Assembly (NCBI GenBank): GCA_963728855.1
Contig: CAVSLN010000004.1
Coordinates: 1-64,000 of the forward strand
Direction: 5' to 3'
Length of the DNA: 64,000 bases
Source: AC-43 sp963728855
Lineage (GTDB): Bacteria > Actinomycetota > Actinomycetes > Mycobacteriales > Micromonosporaceae
In this document: in pieces, positions 1 to 10,253 of the stretch
Layout: every line of letters begins with the position of its first letter
How positions within the stretch are numbered: position 1 is the stretch's first letter
The notes under the pieces: model-generated
Told to the model about the DNA's origin: nothing
The model's database searches: none
What the model saw: the letters and a program-made list of their open reading frames with translations, nothing else
Translations under genes and position numbers: made by a program

Positions 1-827
1 ATCGACATCGCGATCGTGTACCCGCTCGACTCCTTCGGCGTCGAGGAGGGCACGAAGTGCGTCGCGGATCTGATCGCGCGCGGCGCGAAGAAGATCCTGC
101 TCGTCACGTGGACGGACAACCGGGACCTCGGCTGGGTGGACCAGTACTCGCCGGTGCGCGTGACGTTCGACGCTGAGGCGGAGCGCCCCGACTACCACGA
201 GCGCATGCAGGAGCACGTTTGCAGGGAAGCGTGTGGAGGTCCCGCGCAACTTGCCGAACTACGCGAAGAAGGCGGACCCTGAGAAGCTCGTGAACCTCGA
301 CTGCCGCCATTGCAAGACGTCCAGGTGGGCCGTGATGAACGTCGCCTACCCCGGCAAGGACGCGCTGCAGGACGAAGACGCGAGCTACGAGGCGACGTGT
401 CTCGTCTGCGGCAACGTGGACCGCTCTTCGAGCGACTGGTACCGCGCCTCGACGAACTGCGCGGCGGGCGAGCTCGGTTACGACCCGTGGATCGACGACC
501 ACGAGATGCCGGCCGGAACGACACTTCATCGAGGGATCGCGGATGGGATGGACGCGTCCTGTGCCGTCGTGTTCTTCGTGACCGAGAACTTCGAGGATGA
601 ACGCTGGCTCGCTCGCGAAGTGGACCACGCAGTTCACCGCAAGATCGATCGGGACGACAAGTTCGCGATCATCACGCTGGTGCTCGGTGGTGTCGTCCCG
701 CGTGCACTCAAGGACCTTCGTCTGGGTGAACGTCACGCATCCTCTCGACGCGATGCGCGAGATCGTCAGAGCGCTGCCGATCGAACTCGGTCCACCCCGT
801 TGGCGCGCCAAGATCTGGCGGAAGTGA
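1..827 (+). CDS. TIR-domain protein, 5' partial, frameshifted
   Basis: The gene enters from before the window. Frame 1 codes to about base 220, frame 2 to about 715, and frame 3 gives the last ~36 residues and the stop at 825-827, so two one-base shifts are needed. The central part (about 470-690) resembles a TIR domain: a WIDDHEMPAG BB-loop-like segment, a VVFFV core strand, then WLARE, which fits the WxxxE carrying the catalytic Glu of TIR NADases. Two CxxC pairs (CRHC near 303, CLVC near 399) precede it and may bind zinc. Bacterial TIR proteins often deplete NAD in anti-phage defence. That role is inferred only, because the first TIR strand is poorly preserved and the N-terminus is missing. 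Confidence 0.55.
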
Positions 828-1181
828 CGTGCAAGTTGCGGCCGGGAGATCCGCGCGCGCGACACGATCGTCAGCCGACGTACATCGTCGCGTCGGCGCG
901 CGCCTGATCTGCTGGGGAAGGGTCCCGATCGCGGCGAGGGACCACCGCCGGAGGCTGCACAGCGTAGGCGATCAGCGGGAAATTGCGTAAGGTCGAGAGG
1001 CCAGCCCCTTGACGCGCCCGGACTCGTGCCCAACCTGGCGGAGGTCCGCAGCCGACCCCGGCGCGCCGGACCGAAACACCACCCACCATCGATGATCCGG
1101 ACTCGCGCCGCGCCGATTGCATGCGCGGGCGAGCCCGGGCCGCCGCGGGCCTGCGGCCCGCACCCGAAAGAGGAAACAGCC
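828..1181. other. intergenic gap upstream of hsp20
   Basis: There is no convincing gene here. It holds a possible heat-shock promoter (1008-1034) and a GC-rich dyad (about 1137-1160) just before the hsp20 ribosome binding site. Confidence 0.5.
1008..1034 (+). promoter_or_regulatory. possible sigma-32-like heat-shock promoter
   Basis: CTTGAC (1008-1013) and CCCAAC (1029-1034) are separated by 15 bases. This resembles the sigma-32 pattern CTTGAA / CCCCAT and lies upstream of an Hsp20 gene. The match is partial and the start lies about 150 bases further on. Confidence 0.25.
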
Positions 1182-1613
1182 ATGTTCGCCCAGGTGCTCA
1201 ACTACGATCCGTACCGCGAGCTCAATGACCTCAGCCGTCGCATCCTCGGCAACTTCGAGACGCGACGGGTTGCCACGCACACGTTGCCGCTCGACATCCG
1301 TGAGGACGCAGAGCGTTTCGTGGTCGAGGCGGACGTGCCCGGCCTCGCGCCCGGCGATCTCGAGATCGTCGTCGCGCCCGAGCGCCTCACCATCAAGGGC
1401 GCGCGCAAGGGCGCGACCGACGGCAAGGACGCCAAGGCCTTGCATCGCGAGCGCGGCAGCTACCGCTTCGAGCGCACGCTCGCGCTCCCGCGCGGCATCG
1501 ACCTGGAGTCGGTCGAGGCCAAGCTCGATGCGGGCGTGCTGACGCTGGTGTTGCCCAAGCGCGCGGCGGACCGCCCGCGCACGATCGCGGTGACTGCGAC
1601 GCCGTCCCAGTGA
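1182..1613 (+). CDS. Hsp20/alpha-crystallin small heat-shock protein
   Basis: A 143-residue protein with the alpha-crystallin domain over most of its length. It has the P.D.RE opening, a VVEADVPGL strand, the RGSYRFERTLALP block and the C-terminal GVLTLVLPK strand, all hallmarks of bacterial Hsp20. Such proteins are ATP-independent holdases that bind unfolding proteins in the cytoplasm. The ATG at 1182 is preceded by AGAGGAAA, a good ribosome binding site. It is one of the few left-part genes read in a single frame, possibly because it is short. The next gene encodes HtrA, so both serve protein quality control. Confidence 0.93.
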   Translation: MFAQVLNYDPYRELNDLSRRILGNFETRRVATHTLPLDIREDAERFVVEADVPGLAPGDLEIVVAPERLTIKGARKGATDGKDAKALHRERGSYRFERTLALPRGIDLESVEAKLDAGVLTLVLPKRAADRPRTIAVTATPSQ

Positions 1614-1729
1614 TGCGAGTCCGATCGACACGCACGCGCCCGGTCGTTCCCGACGAGCCGGCCGCTCCGCAATCGCGGGCGGCCGGTGGTGCGTATCGGA
1701 GCGAGCGTGGCCCGACCGGCGTGCGCGGC

Positions 1730-1735
1730 TATACT
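1730..1735 (+). promoter_or_regulatory. -10 box (TATACT) upstream of htrA-like gene
   Basis: TATACT lies 40 bases before the GTG start of the protease. The same TATACTGACG string recurs at 3261-3270 before the next gene. No clear -35 is visible at the usual spacing. Confidence 0.4.
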
Positions 1736-1774
1736 GACGTGCACTCCCACGTCTCGGCTCCGCCCGGAGGTCAT

Positions 1775-3251
1775 GTGCCCGTGCTCGACCCGAACCATCC
1801 GCATCCCGTCCTGTCCGCCGCCCTGCTCGCGCTCGCGCTCGGTGGCAGCGCCTGTGCCCACACCGCTGCGCACCCGCCGACCCGCGAGCACCTCGCGGTC
1901 ACCCAGCTCGATCGCGTGGTCGCCGATGCGAGCACGCCGGTCGGCATCACCGAGCTCGAGCGAGCGTTCGAGCGCTCCGCGGAGATCATCAGCCCTTCGG
2001 TGGTCTCGATCACCAGCGAGCGCGCGGCCGCGGTCGCCGACGTCCCCGCGTTCCTGCGCCCGTTCGGCGCGCCCGACCACACGCTGCGCGGCCTGGGCAG
2101 CGGCGTCGTCGTCGACGTGCGCGGCTACATCCTCACCAACAATCACGTCGTCGACGGGGCCGAGCGGCTGCGCGTGAAGCTGCCCGACGACCGCGAGCTC
2201 GACGCCACGGTGGTCGGCACCGATCCGAAGACCGACCTTGCGGTGGTGAAGATCGACGCCGACGATCTGGTCGCGGCCATCACCGCCGACTCGGACAAGG
2301 TCCGGGTCGGCCAGTGGGTGATCGCCGCGGGCAGCCCGTTCGGGCTGACCAAGTCGGTGACCGCGGGCATCGTCAGCGCGGTCGGCCGTGGCGGCATGGG
2401 GATCACCGACTACGGCGACTTCATCCAGACCGACGCCGCGATCAACCAGGGCAACTCCGGCGGTCCGCTGATCGATCTGCAAGGGCCGTGTGGTCGGCAT
2501 CAACACCGCGATCGCGTCGCCGACCGGCGGCAGCAACGGCATCGGCTTCGCGATCCCGATCGATCTCGCCAAGGTCGTGGTGGCGCAGCTCATCGAGCAC
2601 GGCTCGGTCGAGCGCGGCTGGATCGGCATCGTGATGGGCAAGCTCACCCCCGAGATGTCGACCTCGTTCGGCTATGCGCGGCAGCGATGGCGTGCTGGTC
2701 GACGACGTCGACCCGCGCGGGCCCGGAGCCAAGGCGGGGCTGCGCGCCGGTGACATCATCACCGCGCTCGACGGCAAGTCGGTGCGCGACATGGTCGCGC
2801 TACGAAACCGTATCGCGCAACGCCGACCCGGCACGCATGTGAAGCTGTCCGTGTTCCGTGACGGCGGGACCCAGCGGCTCGAGCTGGAGCTCGGCAGCCT
2901 CGACGAGCCCGGCGCGCCCAAGGCCAAGGCCAAGCCGCCCACCAAGCGCAAGCGCAGCAAGCCCGCGGCCGCCCGAGCTGGGGCTGCAGCTGGTCGATCC
3001 CAGCGACGAGGTCCGCATCCGCTGGAAAACCGACGTTCGCAAGGGCGCCGTGGTGATCGGCGTCGCACCGGGCTCGCTGGCAGGCCGAAATCGAGCCGGG
3101 CGACGTGATCGTGGAGGTCGGCCACGAAGCGGTGCGCTCCGCATCCCACGCCGAGAAGTTGCTCGACAAGGCCGATCTGGCCAAGGGCGTCCGGGTTCGC
3201 GTGCAGCACGGCAAGTTCGGGCACTACGTGGTGCTGCGACGCGGAAGTTGA
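1775..3251 (+). CDS. HtrA/DegP-family serine protease lipoprotein (frameshifted)
   Basis: The GTG at 1775 follows GGAGG (1766-1770). The product opens with a hydrophobic stretch and lipobox LGGSAC, so it is probably lipid-anchored outside the inner membrane. The chymotrypsin-like domain carries the full catalytic triad: His in TNNHVVDG (about 2140), Asp in KTDLAVVKID (about 2230) and Ser in GNSGGPL (about 2455). Two PDZ-like segments follow: GVLVDDVDP...GDIITALDGKSV, and IEPGDVIVEVGHEAV near the end. The reading frame shifts near 2485, 2675, 2975 and 3085. Joining the pieces gives a continuous HtrA protein ending at the TGA 3249-3251, so the breaks look like sequence errors. It would degrade or refold misfolded envelope proteins. 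Confidence 0.85.
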
Positions 3252-3260
3252 CACACGCTG

Positions 3261-3266
3261 TATACT
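3261..3266 (+). promoter_or_regulatory. -10 box (TATACT) upstream of 3303 gene
   Basis: TATACT lies 37 bases before the ATG at 3303. A TTGACA at 3248-3253 is only seven bases upstream, too close to serve as its -35. Confidence 0.35.
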
Positions 3267-3271
3267 GACGA

Positions 3272-3293
3272 ACGGGCGCAGGGGAGCGCCCGT
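3272..3293. terminator. hairpin after htrA-like gene
   Basis: A perfect 7-bp stem (ACGGGCG / CGCCCGT) closes an 8-base loop 20 bases after the protease stop. There is no T-tract, so intrinsic termination is uncertain. Confidence 0.4.
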
Positions 3294-3302
3294 CGAACGG
3301 TC

Positions 3303-4468
3303 ATGCGTGATGGTCTTCCTGGGCCGAGTGGCCCCGAACAACCGAGCCGAGGCGAATTCCGCGTCGTGCTGGCCCACGGCCGCGCCGATGCGGAGCTCGC
3401 CGCGACCGCCGCCGCGCGAGCTGCGCGTCCGCAGACAGCACGTCGAGGTGGTCGCGCTCGAGCACGACGACGCACCCGTGCTCGAGGCGTGCGCGCGCGC
3501 GGGCGGCCGCGGGCTGTTCGTGGTCGCGCGTGGCGCGGGCCTCGACGGCCCCCGCGTCGATCGCTTGCGACAGGTCCTGCGCAATCTCGGCGTGCCGATG
3601 TCGCGCTCGCTCGCGCTGTCGCTCGACGCCGCCACCCAGCGGAGCTTCGTCGACCGTGTCGTGACCGTCGCACGTCGCATCGGTGCGCCCGCGGAGCGGC
3701 GGCCTTGCCGCACCGAGGCCGGGTGGCACGGAACGAGCCGAGAGCGACGCGCCGGTGATCCCGCCGGTGCTTCCACCGCCGCCGAGCCCGCGCGCCGTCG
3801 CCGCGCCGACACCATCCCGCCCGCCCGCGCGACCGCGCCGCACGTGCACCTCGGCGCCGGCCCCCAGCGCGTCGCGCATGCCGATGGCGCTGTTCGCCGC
3901 GACGCTGGGCATGGCAGCGCTCGTGGCGCTGACCTGGGGGCACAACGACGAGCCGAGCATCGCCGAGCTCGAGCTGCGCATCGACGACGACGCGCCCCGG
4001 CTCGCGAACGCGCCGACGATCCCGACCGCCGCGCGGCCGGGCCAGCGACGACGAGCCCATCCTGGAGGTCGAGCCGCTCGCGAGCCGCACAGGTCAGCGC
4101 GCAGGAGGCCGCGCTCGCCGAGGACGCGCCGGCGGTGGTCGATGCGCTGCGCAAGCGCGAGATCCGGGCGCTCGACGTGTTCGTGGTGTCGCCCGAGGCG
4201 ACGAAGGCGGCCGAGTTCGCGGGCGCCCAGAAGTACTGCGAGAAGCTCGAGGATCGCCGGTATCCGCGACTGGCGTCTGCCCGAGATCGGCGAGCTCATC
4301 TCGATGTCCCGCGCCAAGATGGTGCGCAAGGGGTCGTTCTGGAGCTCGACCAAGGGTGACACGTTCGGCGACCTGCGGCTGGTGCTGGTGATCAAGCGCG
4401 AGCGCATCAGCCCGATCCCCGCGGGTTGGGACGGCGGTCGGATGATCTGCGTGCGCGAGCGGGCGTGA
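3303..4468 (+). CDS. membrane protein with C-terminal Lcl_C/DUF1566-like domain (frameshifted)
   Basis: Four frame changes (near 3419, 3705, 4045 and 4259) must be bridged. The first ~125 residues form an unrecognised alpha/beta domain (FRVVLAHGRAD ... VEVVALEHDDAP ... GGRGLFVVARGAG). A Pro/Ala-rich linker and one transmembrane helix (MALFAATLGMAALVALTWG, about 3889-3945) follow. The C-terminal domain has WRLPEIGEL, KGSFWSST and GGRMICVRE, the motif set of Lcl_C/DUF1566 domains, which are usually surface-exposed in such fusions. The stop is at 4466-4468. The kinase gene starts 34 bases downstream in the same direction. Function is unknown. A role in envelope sensing is only a guess. Confidence 0.65.
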
Positions 4469-4489
4469 CGATCGGGTTCGCCGGGCTGA

Positions 4490-4495
4490 TATCCT
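4490..4495 (+). promoter_or_regulatory. -10 box (TATCCT) next to kinase start
   Basis: TATCCT ends 7 bases before the GTG at 4503, so a transcript from it would be nearly leaderless. It overlaps no recognisable ribosome binding site. Confidence 0.3.
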
Positions 4496-4502
4496 CGAGC
4501 GC

Positions 4503-7318
4503 GTGGGCGAGCACGGCGCTGGTTCGGGCAGCGCGCTCGGCGGGACCCCGACGACGGCAGAGGACGGCGTGCGCAGCCCCGAGGACGACGGGTCCGGGCC
4601 CGCTCGCCGCCGGCGCGGAGATGGGTCGCTACGTGCTCTCCGACCGCTCGCGCAGGGCGGCATGGGCATCGTCTACCTCGCGTACGACCCGAGCTCGATC
4701 GCAACGTCGCGCTCAAGCTGCTGTTGCCGCGCCGACTCGATCGGCCCAACGAACGCGACGCGCTGATCGGCGAGGCGCGAGCGCTGGCCAAGCTGTCGCA
4801 TCCCAACGTCATGCAGGTCTACGACGTCGGGATCTGGGGCGAGCAGGTGTACGTCGCGCTCGAGTACGTCGCCGGTGCAACGCTGGTCGAGTGGGTGCGC
4901 GGTCGACGCACCGTGGACCGAGGTGTTCGAGGTGTTGATCGCGGCCGGACGTGGCATCGCCGCCGCCCACGGGGCCGGCATCGTGCACTGCGACATCAAG
5001 CCCACCAACATCGTGATCGGCGAGGACGGGTGCCGCGCGTGCTCGACTTCGGGCTCGCGCGGGGGGTCGCGCCCGAGGCCGATCGAGTCGAACCCCCGCA
5101 CCAGCAGCAGCGATCGACCGCGCGCGCGCGTGGTCGGCACGATCGGCTACATCGCGCCCGAGCAGTTCCTCGGCGATCCGCCCGACATGCGCTCGGATCA
5201 GTTCGGCTTCTGCGTGACCGCATGGGAGGCGCTGCTCGGCGCCCGTCCGTTCGAAGCGCGGACGCGCGGCGAGTACGAGCGGGCGGTGTTGTCGGGGGCG
5301 CCACCCCGGGCGGCCGCACCCGGGTCCCGGCGCGGGTGATCGAGGGTGTTGCGTCGCGGTCTGTCGCGTGCGCCGGCGGCCCGGTTCCGCGACATGCACG
5401 AGCTGCTGGCGGAGCTCGGGCGTGCGCGCAGCTCGTGGGCGCGCCGGCCCGGCGTGCTGGTGGCTGCCGCCGCGGTGACCGCGGTGGTCGGCTCGGGATC
5501 GGCGCGGCTCGACGACAGCAGCGCCCGCTGTCGCCACGGCGCCGAGCAGATCGAGCCGTCGTGGAACGACGCGCGCCGCGATGCCGCCACCAATGCGTTC
5601 CTCGCGACGGGTGAGCCCTACGCGCGGGCGGCGTGGACGAGCGTCGACGCGACGCTGGGCGCGTGGGCCACCGGGTGGCAACAGACCTACGACGACGTCT
5701 GCGCGGCGACGCACGTGCGGCACGAGCAACCGCAGGCGCTGCTCGATCGCGAGATGGCGTGCCTTCGCGAGCGGCGCAACGAGCTCGACGCGCTGGTCTC
5801 GGTGTTCGAGCGCGCCGACGACGACGTGGTCGAGCACGCCGGTGCGGCGGCGCGATCGCTGCGACTGCCGCAGGAGTGCCGCGAGGCCACCCGCAACCCC
5901 GAGGAGATCGACGAGGCCGCCCGTACGCGTGCGACGGCGCTCATCGAAGAGCTCGCCCAGGTGCGGGCGTGGGTGCAGGCCCACCGCCTCGACGCCGCGC
6001 TCGATGCGGCCCGGCGGATCGTCGGCGAGGCCGACACGCTGGGGTTGCCGGCGCTGTCGGCCGAGGCCGGCGTGCTGGCATCGCGCGCGGCGGCGGGCTG
6101 GGCCGGGCTGCGCCCGCGATCGAGTACCTCGACCGCGCGGTGTTGTCGGCGGAAGTGGCCGCCGACGACCTCACCCGCGCCGACGCGCTGGCCGAGCTGG
6201 TCTATGTCGCGGGGCACCTGGGCGACCAGCGCTCGCGGGCGCACTGGTGCGCGCGCACGGCCGACGAAGTGCTCACACGGATCGCCGGCCCGGTGCGCCT
6301 GCGGGTCGCGTTGCGATCGAACGAGGCGGTGCTGTGGTCGGACGAAGGCGACCACGAACGCGCGATCGCGGGGTTCCTGGGCGCGCTCGCGCTCCACGAC
6401 CAGCTCGGCGTCGGCATCGACGAGACCCTCGCGACGATCTGCAACAACCTCGGCAGCGCCTACTTCGCCGGGGCGATCAGGCCCGGGCCGCGGGATGGTT
6501 CGCCCAGGCCTACGGGATGCGCGTCGCGCTGGCCGGGCCGGATCACCCGAGCATCGCCGACGCGCTGGTCAACCAAGGCAACGTGCTGCTCGCGCTCGGT
6601 CAACCCGAGGCCGCGCTCGGCCACCACCTGCGCGCGCTGACGGTGCTCGAGCGCGCGCGCGGGCACGACGACACCAGCCTGCGCGTCGTGCTCAACGACA
6701 TGGCGGTGGTGTACCAGGAGCTGGGACGCTACGACGAGGCGCTCGATGCCTATCGACGCGCGCTCGCGATGTGGGTCGCGCTCGAGCCCACCAATCCGGT
6801 GGTCGGCGTGGTCCACAACAACATGGCCGAGATCTACATGCGCCGCGGCGAGTGGATGGCCGCGCGCGACGAGTACGATCGCGGGCTCGAGGTGCTCCGC
6901 GTCGCGCTGCCCGAGCGGCATCCGTTCATCGGCAACGCGATCGCCGGCGGGCGCGCGCCGTGATCGAGCTCGGCGAGCCCGACGATGCGATCGATCTCCT
7001 GGAGGAGGCGATCGCGATCCTCGAGCGCGCCCGAGGTCGACGCCCAGCTGCTCGCCGAGGCCCGTTTTGCGCTCGCGCGGGCGCTGCGCGGGGCGGGTCG
7101 CGACCCGGCGACCGCGCGCGGCATTCGCCGAGCTGGCGCTCGCCGCCTACCGCACGCTCGGCGCGCGCGCGACCGCCGATGCGGCCGCCGTGCAGGCGTG
7201 GCTCGACGCCGACCCCGGCGCGTCGCGTGAGCCAGCCGGCGCGCGCCGCCGATTGCTCAGGCGCGCTCGAGCCGTGCCGGCGCCGGTTGCTCGGGCGCGC
7301 CACCGACGATCACCGTGA
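4503..7318 (+). CDS. Ser/Thr protein kinase with TPR tail (frameshifted)
   Basis: After correcting about ten one-base shifts this is a myxobacterial-style receptor kinase. The kinase domain shows the glycine loop (LAQGGMGIVY, about 4647), the VALKLLLP lysine strand, the catalytic loop IVHCDIKPTN (about 4980, HCD instead of HRD), DFGLARG (about 5043) and GYIAPEQ (about 5150). A short transmembrane helix (VLVAAAAVTAVVG, about 5455) leads to a region of about 600 residues. Its C-terminal half consists of tetratricopeptide repeats (for example DMAVVYQELGRYDEALDAY, about 6700). The GTG at 4503 is chosen because upstream sequence in that frame is not coding. The true stop is 7230 or 7318 depending on the last shift. 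It would phosphorylate cytoplasmic partners, and the TPR part probably binds protein signals. Confidence 0.85.
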
Positions 7319-8073
7319 CGTCCTGGGCATCGGGATGCGCCTCGCGCTCGTCGAACAGCGGCTCGGCGTCGCCGGCGAAGCCGAGCGGCGCCGCGATCTT
7401 CGCCCCGATGACCCACTCCCACACCGTCGCCAGCGGCACGTGATCGATGATGGCGCGCACGCCGAGCACGCGAGCAGGGTCTGCTCCGACAACGGCGTGC
7501 GGTCGCGTCCGTCGAGCAGCGCGCGCTCGATCAGGTTGGCGATCTCGTCGCGCGGCATGCACTCGACCAGCGTGGCCACCGAGATCGCCCGCACGACCTC
7601 GCGCTCGGTGACCAGCTCCTCGGCGATCGCGTCTGGACGATGAACGCCGTGTGCGCGCGGATCTTGTGCAGTCGCTCGGTCGAGGTCGCCGTGTGCAGCC
7701 AGAAGCGCGGCTCGACCACGAACGTCCACAGGTACGGCGCGTCGAGGAAGCGCACGCGATCGTCGGGCTCGAACTGTTCGAGCACGGCGGCCGCGGGTGG
7801 TCTCGCCCTCGTCGAGCGCGATGCGGAGATCTTCGCCCGAGCTCTCCGGGCTCTTCTTGAGCGCGATCTTCGGGCGCGTCCCGATCGTGGTCTCGAGGAT
7901 CCGCGCGCGTCGGGCCGGCGCGTCGGCCAGCGCATGCATGATCGTCAGTCGGCGAGAAGTGGCGCAGGAATTCCTCAGGGGTGCGCAGCCCGGTCCGCAG
8001 GCCGTGCTCGACGACCTGCGCCAGGAAGCGCTGGCGCGGCTCGGGGAGCTTCGAGGTGAACGCGGCTGTCCAT
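7257..8073 (-). CDS. conserved hypothetical protein (frameshifted)
   Basis: This gene converges on the kinase and may overlap its 3' end. Pieced together across about six frame changes it gives roughly 260 residues without transmembrane helices. Recognisable blocks are RQRFLAQVVEHGLRTGLRTP, FLDAPYLWTFVVEPRFWLHT, VRAISVATLVECMPRDEIANL and, at the end, ATVWEWVIGAKIAAPLGFAGD. No known domain is recognised. The ATG at 8073 begins a plausible N-terminus that shifts frame within a few codons. The regular amino-acid use and lack of low complexity support a real gene with sequence errors. Confidence 0.5.
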
Positions 8074-8181
8074 GGCGGGGCTACACGCGACCCGGCGCGT
8101 TCCGGCGAGCGGTCCACGATAGCCGATCGGCCGCGGCGCCGTCGGCACCGGCCGCCGGGGCCGGGGCACATCCCGTTGGGT

Positions 8182-8210
8182 TTGACAGTTTCGCGGGCTC
8201 TGCCAGACAC
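8182..8210 (+). promoter_or_regulatory. candidate sigma-70-type promoter for 8220 lipoprotein
   Basis: A perfect TTGACA (8182-8187) is followed after 17 bases by AGACAC (8205-8210), a poor -10. The GTG start is nine bases further on, the same near-leaderless arrangement as other genes in this part. Confidence 0.4.
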
Positions 8211-8219
8211 TCGCTCCGT

Positions 8220-10228
8220 GGCCGCCAGGGCAGCCAGGGGAAGCTCGCGTTGCCTCGTCGTCGCGCTCGTGTGGGCGATGCGTCGGCTGCGGTCGCACCG
8301 GCATCGCGTTCGGTGAAGGCGGCACCGGCGACAGCGAGTAGCTCCGGAGCGACAGCGTCGACCGGCGTCGGTCCGACCGCGACGAGCATCGCCGACACCG
8401 ACCGTGGCGACCACCATCGGTCCGACCAGCGACGTCCACCACGACGTTCGACACCAGCTCGAGCGGCGGCGAGTCGAGCTCGAGCTCGACGACCTTGATG
8501 CCCGGCTGTGGCATGGGCACCTGGGTCGGCGACGCGATCATCCGCAACGCCGACGACGCGGCGCAGCTCGAGGGTTACGACGCGATCCAGGGCGCGCTGT
8601 ACGTGCAGCAGTACGAGGAGTCGTCGCTCACCGAGCTGCACTGCCTGCAGAGCGTCGGCGGGGCGGTGGACATCCGCGAGAACCCGGGGCTGGTCGATCT
8701 CGACGGGCTCGATCAGCTCGCAGGAGGTCGGCGGTTACCTCTACGTCACGCTCAACCCGCAGCTCGAGAGCATCGCCGCGCTCGGCTCGCTCGGCAGCGT
8801 CGGCGATTTCCTGTTCGTCACCGACTCGCCCGCGCTCGGCTCGCTCGAGGGGCTGCAGAACGTCGGCGCGGTGCCAGGGCGCATCCGCCTGTGGAACCTC
8901 GATGCGATCGGCGATGCTCGCGCCGCTGTCGAACCTCTCGGGCACCGTCGGTGGCATCGAGATCGGCGACAACTCGGCGCTGTTCGAGATCGACGGGCTC
9001 GCCGGCATCACGGCGGTGACCGGCTCGATCTACCTCAGCGACAACCCGTCGCTCTCGCGGCTGAACGGGCTCGGCAACGCTCGGCGGTGCGGTCGGCGAT
9101 CTCTGGGTCGTTCGCTGACGGCGGGCTGACCTCGCTGTCGGGCCTGCAGGGCATCCAGCAGGCCACCGGCGACGTGCGCATCGAGGGCAACCTCAACCTC
9201 GTCGACCTCGGCGGGCTGCAGGGCCTCGTGGTGGTGGCCGGCGGGCTGTTCGTGCAGAGCGATCCGCTGCTGGTCTCGCTGGTCGGGCTCGACGCCATCC
9301 AGGCGATCGGCGGCAACCTCATCATCTACGACAACGCGGCGCTGCAGCAGATCGATGCGATGTCGAACCTCGACGCGATCGGCAACTTCCTCGTGCTCGA
9401 GTCGAACCCGGTGCTCACCGACATCGACGGGCTCGATGCGGTGACCGCGATCGGCAACGCGCTGTGGATCCACACCAACGCGTCGCTGCAGAACCTCGAC
9501 GGGCTCGCCGCGTTGCAGTCGATCGGTGGCGTGCTCTCGATCACCGGCAATGCCTCGCTGGTCGACATCGACGGGCTCGCCAACGTGACCGCGGTCGGCG
9601 ACCTGGTGCGCGTGATCGCCAACGACGCGCTGCAGCACGTCGACGGGCTGATCGGGCTCACCACCGCGCCCAACGACCTGCGCATCGAGGACAACGACCT
9701 GCTGCAGGACGTCGATGGGCTCGCCGGGTTCACCTCGGTGGCTGAGCAGCTCGTGGTGCGCAACAACGGCTCGATCGCCGACCTCGACGGGCTCGACAAC
9801 GTCCAGGTGGTCGGCACCGACGTGGTCATCGTCGCCAACGCGGCGATGCAGCGCGCGCGCTTCCTGGCGCTGCAGGTGGTCGGTGGCGGCTTCCAGATCC
9901 GCCAGTGCCCGGTGTTCTTCGCCGCCGATGGCCTCGGGCAGCTCGACCATGGTCGGCGACTACTTCCACTACTCCGAGAACCCCTCGATGTTCTCGTTCA
10001 CGGCCGCGCCGGCGCTGGCCTCGGTCGGGGGCGATCTGACCATCCGCGACAACCCGGTGCTCACGACGCTGACCGGGCTCGGCCTCGGTGACCAGCGTCG
10101 TGCACGACTTCGGCATCTACGACAATCCCTCGCTGCCGACCTGTGCCGCGGCGGCCGTGCTCGCGCACACGATGGTGGGCGGCGCGGTCGACATCACCGG
10201 CGATCAGCCCGACGCCTGCGGCGGGTAG
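8220..10228 (+). CDS. repeat-rich beta-solenoid lipoprotein (frameshifted)
   Basis: The N-terminus (GTG 8220) is a signal peptide with basic residues and a hydrophobic LVVALVWA core, then a GCGRTGI lipobox-like cysteine after a frame change. A Ser/Thr-rich linker (STTTFDTSSSGGESSSSST) typical of myxobacterial lipoproteins precedes at least fourteen repeats of about 24 residues with the pattern LDGLxxLxxIGGxLxIxxNxxL. These resemble receptor L-domain or leucine-rich beta-solenoid repeats. Frame changes near 8720, 8915, 9082, 9948 and 10,087 restore a continuous repeat array ending at TAG 10,226-10,228. A surface binding or adhesion role is likely by analogy. The partner is unknown. Confidence 0.75.
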
Positions 10229-10239
10229 TCCGATCGTTG

Positions 10240-10245
10240 TAGACT
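10240..10245 (+). promoter_or_regulatory. -10 box (TAGACT) next to 10254 gene
   Basis: TAGACT lies 8 bases before the GTG at 10,254 and 12 bases after the preceding stop. It is the clearest case of the short-leader pattern in this region. Confidence 0.4.
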
Positions 10246-10253
10246 GGTGCGCG

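Noticed and set aside
3248..3266. TTGACA and TATACT as one promoter.
   Set aside because: Spacing is only seven bases, and the TTGACA overlaps the stop codon of the protease.
3301..4812. Minus-strand frame of 503 residues across the Lcl_C gene.
   Set aside because: The plus-strand pieces match conserved domains. The minus frame is Arg/Ala/Ser-rich without pattern.
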